DNA of 20,256 nucleotides. It comes from a virus. Position numbers and translations under genes: made by a program. Each line of letters starts with the position of its first letter. The first letter of the stretch is position 1. Below are positions 15,701-20,256 of the stretch, in pieces. The stretch is from the IMG/VR virus record IMGVR_UViG_3300044825_000582, positions 1 through 20,256 of that record; one strand, written 5' to 3'. The notes beneath the pieces were generated by a model. It ran no database searches. It was not told the origin of the DNA and saw only the letters and a program-made list of their open reading frames with translations.

Positions 15701-16137
15701 GTAAAAGGAGTTCCGCCAGCAAACGTAGTAGGAGCTGCGGCAGCAGAAGCAGCAGCCGGAGCAGCAGAACTGGCAGCAGCGGCAGGAGCCAAGCCTAGCC
15801 CAGCACCGAGACTAGCGCCACCATAAGCGCCCAGCCCCATCATCAAGCCTTTGTTCAGGCTGCCAGTGGCAACAGTTCCAGCAGCGCCCACCATCAGTGC
15901 CGCCATAGGAGCGCCTACGCCCGTAGCCGTCAGCGCAGCACCAGCCACCATCGGGAGGATGGACGACAGAAAACCCGCTTCCGGCAGGCCGGTCTCAGGG
16001 TTAATGGTAAGACTTCCACCGTGCGCCATGGCCAGAGACTGCAAGCCGCTGACCTCGCCTGGGGTCATATGAACGAGAACTTTGTCCTCGCCTCTACCGG
16101 CGCTTTGGAGGTGTTGGGCTAGGGTGTGCAGGCTCAT
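12739..16137 (-). CDS. Large structural protein: coiled coil, DUF4214-like repeats, conserved C-terminal module
   Basis: This 1132-residue protein starts at the ATG at 16137 with GAAGG upstream. The N-terminus has VHMTPGEVSGLQSLAMAHGG (22-41), a motif I associate with phage virion proteins, then Gly/Ala-rich hydrophobic sequence (55-120) and an Ala/Pro-rich linker (117-200). Gly-rich motifs FADGGLADL (297-305) and FAGGGLAALATGG (362-374) follow. Residues 393-600 are a long Lys/Glu/Gln/Ala helix or coiled coil. Three related helical units at 719-759, 770-811 and 849-890 share GRxP...E and resemble DUF4214. A conserved C-terminal module (1050-1113) contains GPGDGVSDSIPA, ARLADGEFVIPA and GNGSTDAGARELYAMMDR. 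The layout suggests a tape-measure-like, tail-interior or internal core protein. There is no TM-helix-rich tape-measure signature, so the exact role is uncertain. Confidence 0.68.
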   Translation of the reverse strand: MSLHTLAQHLQSAGRGEDKVLVHMTPGEVSGLQSLAMAHGGSLTINPETGLPEAGFLSSILPMVAGAALTATGVGAPMAALMVGAAGTVATGSLNKGLMMGLGAYGGASLGAGLGLAPAAAASSAAPAAASAAAAPTTFAGGTPFTMPTVVPPVTAAAPAAGITAAGAPVAGTAFTPPVPAQPVVSTAPAGAPATTAPATVESSIGQRLKSAGQNVGRLFGSSEEDKAYRDAFLKEQKFPLMGAGLAALSLSREEQKMPQEQGGYTTFNPTYNRIAQSGGQYQAGAYPSMTGERRYFADGGLADLPVARMSQENMTGGNQNYPMARIKPYGYAVPRNNPISQNVIKPMDYQSVDPYTGEQKFAGGGLAALATGGFISKLKAVAEPKKAAPKLQSTSAIDKKIASLEKYSNIEEVQGRYNDLQNQIKELQQQKTNRAAESANAAKEYNAAVAQINKDKANRLKELNSEFANRIKEIQADRGRPAKEKQAAIAEIQREQKSTIAGVNTEFADAIKNRQAEYNNFKKDYSASVKDFDTRIASLNKEATPAKSAAAMAKQYQDAVAARDKMIAANEAATAKANEQYEAAMGKYNEYKDALAAEKQAWQEETGRKATGIQAIRPQTTTKSLGGDNSAKIAELERQKASLGTGPMGSPIPQAAEIQKQIDELKSGMAGYTPAYIKDPKTGKLIPSSEAPPITEFKAFTKVPGYDTTKRLMEEKDITAVFEDVAGRRPTAAEMDRFLGTQSTDAAIAQFAMNQPDVKAAVKYTDDDFKENFQYYIGREPTGGELAAMKKAKITNFNQMRNFLQQQPAYLKNLNTVAQQAFTQQQKTAEEALAEQQRLSASLTPEQVSTAYRDVLGRTPSMEELRKYMGAQQTPQGLEGMLKGSEEYLGKLTQPLIPTPSAPRYAPGTVLEYTPTQPAATGLGAITGGVQPTPSGLQAPLTRGAVTLEGAMPLNPTFTEQMGLQTLATQAAEKAPQLQTGLQFQAQQPQNVFGFQPYGAPAQGTPQSLEAVMAALRAQQQQGVTQMAGGGYAGGGYHLGDYSDGGRLLKGPGDGVSDSIPASIGGRQPARLADGEFVIPARIVSELGNGSTDAGARELYAMMDRIQRARGKTVGKNKVAVDAKARKLLPA
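15731..15790. repeat. Low-complexity GCAGCA-type tract encoding Ala-rich linker
   Basis: The stretch is an imperfect run of GCAG/GCAGCA units, encoding the alanine-rich part (about residues 117-136) of the 1132-residue protein on the minus strand. It is the most repetitive DNA in the window. Copy-number variation here would only change linker length, because the unit is in frame. Confidence 0.5.
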
Positions 16138-16173
16138 AACGCACCTTCAAGAAATTTTGTCAAGTTTAGCACT
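16138..16173. other. 36-base intergenic gap, the longest in the window
   Basis: On the minus strand this gap holds GAAGG as the ribosome binding site for the 1132-residue protein. A TTGACA lies at 16164-16159, but there is no convincing -10 box 16-18 bases downstream; the candidate hexamer (GTTATG) includes the start codon. No stem-loop followed by a T-run is visible. I read it as a spacer with a ribosome binding site, not as a proven promoter. Confidence 0.45.
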
Positions 16174-17556
16174 CTATTGCGTCAAATCATAAAAAGACAG
16201 GGAGGCAACAGCATCTCCTGTGGTCGCTCCAGATACTGTTCTAATGGCAACAGTCATGGTGTCGCTGACATTGGCCAGAGACACCCCAAGTTGTAGATCC
16301 CAGTTGTAACCGGTGGGAGCGGAAAGATTTCCAGTGCCGCCCGATCCGCTAGTAGTTACATAGTCCACTTGAACTATCGATCCGTTAGCCATCGCAGTCG
16401 CGGACACATCAAACTGCACGTTTGAATCAGTGGCAACATTTGACCACGAAGCAGAAGTTAGCTCTGTATTTTTGACCAAAGCTACTTCATAGTTTTGATT
16501 CGTGGTTGGCAGAACTTGTACTCTGTTTGGCAACACCACAGATCCCAAGGTGGAATTCCCAAGCCGGATGGATACTAACGGCACGAACGTACTGCCAATT
16601 GTTGTGCGTAATGCGGTGCGTCGCGCCACATGATCTATCGACGTCTGCTCAAACCCGCCTTCTGATACGACAGAAATACAGATGGCCTTCATCGAAGCTG
16701 CTACTGCCGAGGAAGTAGTAAAAATCTCATACCGCACCGGCAAGATAGCCGTGGTCATGTAGACGTTGGTAATCTCGTTAGCATTGTTGAATGTATGGCA
16801 GACGATGTACTCACCATTGATGATGAAGCCACAACGCACAGAGCCTACCCCAAGCCACTCAAAGTCCATCCACAAAATCTGCGCCTTTGATGGGTCAAGC
16901 GTTAGTCCGCTCGCACCCGTGCCGTCCAGCTTGTCTCCGTTCCAGTCGGACTGATTAACCGTGCGCGCGTCGCTAACAGACCCAGTAACAAACGAGCGGA
17001 GCACAAACGAATACGTGCCGTCTACGCGCTGGAAAAACACGCCGTTCTGGGTGTTGAAGTAGCCAACGCGCTGGGTCAGGTTCAGACTTTGACTGCTGTC
17101 CATGACAAATGTTGCCAATACAAGAAGACCTTTGCCGGGCTGATATGGGAACGACCGGTAAGATTGACGTATTACGGAACCTACACCTGCGCCAGTCACC
17201 TCCATTTTTACCGCAGCTTCGTTAGGCAAGAAAGACGTAGTGCCGGTGCCCGTTGTAGCTACATCAAACTGGTTGTCCGGGGCGTATCTGTTTTGGCTGT
17301 CGAACAGCGTGTATGGCTGGCTTACCCGCAGCCGCCCAAAGGCATCCACATTGGTGCCTCCGATTGAAATGGGTAGTGTTGATGAGTTAGCCATAAGCTG
17401 TGCGATAAAGTTGTCTAGCTGCGAAAAATACAGACGTAGGACATTGTTAAGCTGGTCTTGATATGTACGGCTGTAGTCTGTAGGCGCAATAGGGAGTGCC
17501 GGAGCTTTTGTCCGACTAAGCGTTGTAACCTCCGTAGTAACAATCTGCGTTGTCAT
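16174..17556 (-). CDS. Phage appendage/fibre-like structural protein (DAFGRLRVS family)
   Basis: This 460-residue protein has an N-terminal segment DYSRTYQDQLNNVLRLYFSQ (27-46) that I recognise as a recurring virion-attachment N-terminus in aquatic phages. It is followed by VDAFGRLRVSQPYTLFDS (70-87), a motif shared by many phage and some large-virus structural proteins. The remainder is rich in Thr, Ser, Val and Asn with alternating hydrophobics, so it is probably beta-structured. It shows no enzymatic motif such as a polysaccharide lyase or sialidase box. The start overlaps the tail-protein stop by four bases. Its place directly after the tail hub gene suits a surface-exposed appendage or receptor-contact protein. 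Base composition looks slightly more AT-rich than its neighbours by eye. Receptor binding is inference. Confidence 0.62.
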   Translation of the reverse strand: MTTQIVTTEVTTLSRTKAPALPIAPTDYSRTYQDQLNNVLRLYFSQLDNFIAQLMANSSTLPISIGGTNVDAFGRLRVSQPYTLFDSQNRYAPDNQFDVATTGTGTTSFLPNEAAVKMEVTGAGVGSVIRQSYRSFPYQPGKGLLVLATFVMDSSQSLNLTQRVGYFNTQNGVFFQRVDGTYSFVLRSFVTGSVSDARTVNQSDWNGDKLDGTGASGLTLDPSKAQILWMDFEWLGVGSVRCGFIINGEYIVCHTFNNANEITNVYMTTAILPVRYEIFTTSSAVAASMKAICISVVSEGGFEQTSIDHVARRTALRTTIGSTFVPLVSIRLGNSTLGSVVLPNRVQVLPTTNQNYEVALVKNTELTSASWSNVATDSNVQFDVSATAMANGSIVQVDYVTTSGSGGTGNLSAPTGYNWDLQLGVSLANVSDTMTVAIRTVSGATTGDAVASLSFYDLTQ

Positions 17557-19688
17557 CTTCTACCATCCGGGCGTACATCGATACGCGGCACGCCTAGCTG
17601 CCACTGACAACCTAGCTGATCTGAGCTAACCCTAAACGCCATCTGCCTGCCACGCAGTCTTGTGTACACAATCTCAGTGAACTCCTGCACCGTGTAGTTG
17701 CGCACGTTGTTGTAAGACTGAGCAGACTCAACCGTCGGTGTGTCTGCCGTGCCGTATGGTGCACCGGGGTTATACCGTGGGCGTACTGTGAACGTCACCT
17801 CTGGCGTGTTAGGCGTAGCCGTGCTTGACCCATCGAACGTAATGTCCGGGATCATCCTCCACACAAAGCCATAGTTGTGCCCGTCACCGATGTCAAAGTC
17901 TGACGACTGAATGTATGAACTGATAGGCAGCACCGTGCCGTTGGCCTCGATGTCGTCGTTACCCTTCTCATGGAACACAATAGTGCGGCTATAAGTTGCA
18001 GCTTGCGGGTACTCGCGCAGGGGGCTGTCCAGCCACGCCGTACGGTTCAAAGTGCCGTAGTACCAGACTTGGTCAAGGTAGTTATAGATGACGTAGCGGT
18101 CCACGACCGTGCTGTTTGCCGAGCAGTAGAACCACCAGACCTCGCTGTAGCCCTCGTTAGTGCCAGCAAAAAACTGATCTGATTGTTCAAGGTTAATATC
18201 CCCGAACACATACTGACGTAGCGAGCAAGGCAGCGTCTCAACACGGCCAGAGTAAGCGTAGAACTTGTCCACACCCATCCAGTAGGTAATGTTGTTTGCT
18301 GTGGCCACAGCATTAGGGCCAGCGATAGAGATGTTGTCCGAGAGGATGTTGAAGCCCCAGACGTACGGCGGCCCCAGATACTGCATCGAGAACAGCGCAG
18401 CGTCAGTGAACACCAGAATCTCTTGCCGTGTCTGCTGGGCAGTAATAATGCTTGAGCCCGAGGACAGCCTGAAGCTACCTGCTTGATTGGCGGCGTCCGG
18501 CGCCCAGACCTGATAGTTTTCCTGATCTGACCAACGAATCAGCATCGGGTCTTGGACAGTAGAGCCGTAGTCGTTTACCCCAAAGGCAATCACAAACCTA
18601 CTGGAGTCCGACACTAGGACAAACTCAGCCACCGATGGGCACGACGAGTCGGTCTGGTAAATGCCGCTGCTAGTAGAAGAGAGCAGCTTAGCCGGTGTGG
18701 TGAACAGCAGGCTACCTGCAGTCGTGTACTGCGGCACCCACATATACAGAGCACCGCCACGAGGGTTAATTATCAGGTAGTCGCCATAGTTAGCCTCAGA
18801 CCACAGACGCAACTGCTGTGGGATGCCCGACGCTGCAGACTGACCCCAGCCGGTGTATCTAGCTGCGTTATAGACGATAGTGCCGTTAGCATGCGTCGCC
18901 GCCACGGTACCATTTGCGCCTCGTGTGGCTCCAGTGAATGTCGTAGCCGTGTTGCCTGTGTAGGTCGCAAGCTCCGAGTCGATCAGCACCGTGCCAGTAG
19001 CGTTAGAGAAGCCCGTGGTAGATGTGACGGTAATGGTTGTGTTTGTTGAGTTAAGGTCAGCTGAGAGCGTAGTCTGCTGGGCACCCAGCACGTAGCCACC
19101 CCATAGACCCGCACCCCAGCCTGCAGCGAAGCCAAACACCTCCTGACCGACGTTGATCTGATATGTGGCAGTGACGGTACCCCCGCCCGTTGCGCTAGAT
19201 GACGCAGCGCTAGGCGCTTGTATGGTGTACGTGTTGGTATTGACGTATGTAATCCTGAACTCGCCGTTCAGTGTCAGACCACCAACAGCCGTAGCGCCAG
19301 AGAAAGTCACATAGTCGCCGTCGATTGCACCGTGGTTAGCGTCCGTTACAGTAACAGTCTTGGAACCATTAGTAGTTGTGAACGGATCGGTGAGCGTAGC
19401 CACCTCTCGCACGGGTGTGATGTCGTTGTAAGCACCGCCGCTCTCGACGTAGTACTTGACGTTAGTGCCGACGCCCAGCAGGTTATAGCCACGCTGAGTC
19501 ACCCAGTTCCACAGCGACCGCGCCACACCCAGATAAGTGTTGGGGGATATAGGCTGCCAGCCGCCTAGCTTTTGCGGATAGCCCGAACGAAAACGAATCT
19601 TGTCGCACTCAAACCACCCGCCCTCGTTAGCGAGTGTCGTCGATTCCCTGTTTACACCCGGACGAAGTTGTAGTTTCTGTAATGGCAT
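17553..19688 (-). CDS. Tail hub/stabilisation-type protein with two inserted beta-rich domains
   Basis: This 711-residue protein begins LQLRPGVNRESTTLANEGGW and DKIRFRSGYPQKLGGW, the typical entry of a conserved podovirus tail protein comparable in role to P22 gp10 or T7 gp12. Core segments ARSLWNWV (56-63), LRLWSEANYGDYLIINPRGG (293-312), the VLVSDSSRFVIAFG region and SDQENYQVW look like repeated blades. Two foreign-looking segments interrupt the N-terminal part: about 100-178 (VTVTDANHGAIDGDYVTFSG ... NTYTI) and about 203-274 (TTLSADLNSTNTTITVTSTT ... TRGANGT). The second lies between AGWGAGLWGG and GWGQSAASG, which look contiguous in relatives. Only a weak GAG ribosome site precedes the ATG at 19688. 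The tail role is likely; the exact homologue is uncertain. Confidence 0.68.
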   Translation of the reverse strand: MPLQKLQLRPGVNRESTTLANEGGWFECDKIRFRSGYPQKLGGWQPISPNTYLGVARSLWNWVTQRGYNLLGVGTNVKYYVESGGAYNDITPVREVATLTDPFTTTNGSKTVTVTDANHGAIDGDYVTFSGATAVGGLTLNGEFRITYVNTNTYTIQAPSAASSSATGGGTVTATYQINVGQEVFGFAAGWGAGLWGGYVLGAQQTTLSADLNSTNTTITVTSTTGFSNATGTVLIDSELATYTGNTATTFTGATRGANGTVAATHANGTIVYNAARYTGWGQSAASGIPQQLRLWSEANYGDYLIINPRGGALYMWVPQYTTAGSLLFTTPAKLLSSTSSGIYQTDSSCPSVAEFVLVSDSSRFVIAFGVNDYGSTVQDPMLIRWSDQENYQVWAPDAANQAGSFRLSSGSSIITAQQTRQEILVFTDAALFSMQYLGPPYVWGFNILSDNISIAGPNAVATANNITYWMGVDKFYAYSGRVETLPCSLRQYVFGDINLEQSDQFFAGTNEGYSEVWWFYCSANSTVVDRYVIYNYLDQVWYYGTLNRTAWLDSPLREYPQAATYSRTIVFHEKGNDDIEANGTVLPISSYIQSSDFDIGDGHNYGFVWRMIPDITFDGSSTATPNTPEVTFTVRPRYNPGAPYGTADTPTVESAQSYNNVRNYTVQEFTEIVYTRLRGRQMAFRVSSDQLGCQWQLGVPRIDVRPDGRR

Positions 19689-19700
19689 TTATTACTCGCA

Positions 19701-20120
19701 TTAAACTATCTTCGCGCCCGTTTGTAGTTGCGCTAGTGTCAAACCCCCGGTGTACTGGAAGTGTGGATATTCTTTAAACCGTTTCCAGTCCCCTGCCCAC
19801 TCCAGTCCCGCCGCTTTACCTAGTGCACCGACTTTTTGCCAGACTTCATCTTTGACGTCCCAGCGGGGTTTACCAGCCACTATAGGGACTACATCCACGG
19901 CGCAACGATGGTTATGCCAGCTTTGCCCTGCTTTGGCGTTGGTCACAATCCTTCCCGGCTTTGTGCGGCCTTGCGCGTACAGCGCATCTTGGCTGGCGTT
20001 ATCACGGTACGTGCTTGTCACCAGTAGGTCAATCCCTTGCGCCTTGGCGCTATCCAGAAACTTCTGCACCCGCACTTTTACTGGCGGCAGCAGCTCGTCC
20101 AGACTACGGGAATTAATCAT
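19701..20120 (-). CDS. M15-family peptidoglycan endopeptidase (endolysin)
   Basis: From the ATG at 20120 this is a 139-residue single-domain enzyme of the L-alanyl-D-glutamate endopeptidase/VanY type (like T5 endolysin). TSTYRDNASQDALYAQGRT is the family entry. SWHNHRCAVDV supplies the first zinc His and Asp (HxxxxxAxD), and EWAGDWKRFKEYPHFQY supplies the catalytic acid and the last His. It cleaves stem peptides of Gram-negative murein to release virions. The frame stays open upstream to a TTG at 20165, which would add a hydrophobic MVWQVWLVCLLLTA-like leader. That stretch is an out-of-frame read of the holin-like gene, so the ATG at 20120, overlapping the holin-like stop by eight bases, is preferred. 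Coupling of holin-like and endolysin genes supports the lysis role. No spanin gene is seen. Confidence 0.9.
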   Translation of the reverse strand: MINSRSLDELLPPVKVRVQKFLDSAKAQGIDLLVTSTYRDNASQDALYAQGRTKPGRIVTNAKAGQSWHNHRCAVDVVPIVAGKPRWDVKDEVWQKVGALGKAAGLEWAGDWKRFKEYPHFQYTGGLTLAQLQTGAKIV

Positions 20121-20256
20121 TCTTGCTGTCAGCAGTAAACATACCAACCAGACCTGCCAGACCAAGGCCAGCGGTCACAATAGCCTCACCCAGCTGCGGA
20201 GCGATGGGCACGCCGATAGCGGTCAAAAAGAGAATGGCACCGCGCCACGTTGAGGG
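20113..20256 (-). CDS. Holin-like small membrane protein, 5'-truncated by window edge
   Basis: The last 47 residues are visible in a minus-strand frame open to the window edge. It reads STWRGAILFLTAIGVPIAP, then GEAIVTAGLGLAGLVGMF and a short charged tail ADSKND. That gives two hydrophobic segments separated by a short turn with Pro and Gln, followed by a hydrophilic end, as in small phage holins and holin-associated proteins. It directly precedes and overlaps the M15 endolysin gene, the usual lysis-cassette order. The N-terminus is outside the window, so total length and number of membrane segments are unknown. The tail could also belong to a structural membrane-like protein, but context favours lysis. 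Confidence 0.65.
   Translation of the reverse strand, partial: PSTWRGAILFLTAIGVPIAPQLGEAIVTAGLGLAGLVGMFTADSKND

Noticed and set aside
15731-15790. Possible CRISPR-like or origin repeat
   Set aside because: The repetitiveness is in-frame GCAGCA-type codons for an alanine-rich linker, with no spacer structure and no AT-rich unwinding element.
16141-16170. Possible minus-strand sigma-70 promoter with TTGACA at 16164-16159
   Set aside because: The best -10 candidate at 17-base spacing is GTTATG and includes the start codon of the downstream gene, so a usable transcript leader is unlikely.
20121-20165. Signal-peptide-like leader on the M15 endolysin from a TTG start
   Set aside because: The hydrophobic stretch is an out-of-frame reading of the membrane segment of the overlapping holin-like gene; the ATG at 20120 gives a normal-length enzyme.

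Overview
The window looks like part of a tailed double-stranded DNA phage genome (podovirus-like Caudoviricetes), probably infecting a Gram-negative bacterium. The evidence is a near-gapless late operon on the minus strand with holin-like, M15 endolysin, tail and internal-virion-type genes, and a plus-strand block with phage-type accessory genes. Genes overlap by 4 bases (ATGA) or abut almost everywhere. Only 36-base and 12-base gaps are non-coding, apart from 2 bases at 11197-11198. I see no tRNA, rRNA, CRISPR, insertion sequence or integrase. Host and phage genus cannot be fixed from the sequence; an aquatic Pseudomonadota host is a guess based on protein style.

Plus strand, 3-3989: a translationally coupled cassette. 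It opens with the 3' two-thirds of an RfbH/E1-type CDP-4-keto-6-deoxyglucose 3-dehydrase, identified by a histidine in place of the PLP lysine and a perfect C-X57-C-X1-C-X7-C iron-sulphur signature. Next comes a thiamine-diphosphate (ThDP) enzyme of the acetolactate-synthase/YerE type split into two genes at a domain boundary, then an extended SDR sugar reductase/epimerase. Together these resemble the late steps of a CDP-3,6-dideoxy, two-carbon-branched sugar pathway (yersiniose-like). Two small phage-type genes follow without a break: a NrdR-like zinc ribbon and a Ref/HNH-type nuclease.

Minus strand, 20256-3961, read in its own direction: holin-like protein (5' end outside the window), M15 L-Ala-D-Glu-type endopeptidase, tail hub/stabilisation-type protein with two inserted beta-rich domains, appendage or fibre-like protein, a 1132-residue coiled-coil and Gly-rich structural protein, a GNAT-fold protein, two internal virion-like proteins, and a 1962-residue polyvalent protein with ParB-like, HExxH zincin and LPD38-like regions. 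The last four mirror the order and rough size trend of T7 gp13-gp14-gp15-gp16, so I read them as a candidate DNA-ejection cassette.

The two transcription units converge and overlap by 29 bases at 3961-3989. A reasonable model is that the plus-strand genes change host or virion glycans during infection while the minus-strand genes build the tail, ejection apparatus and lysis system. The glycan target is inference.
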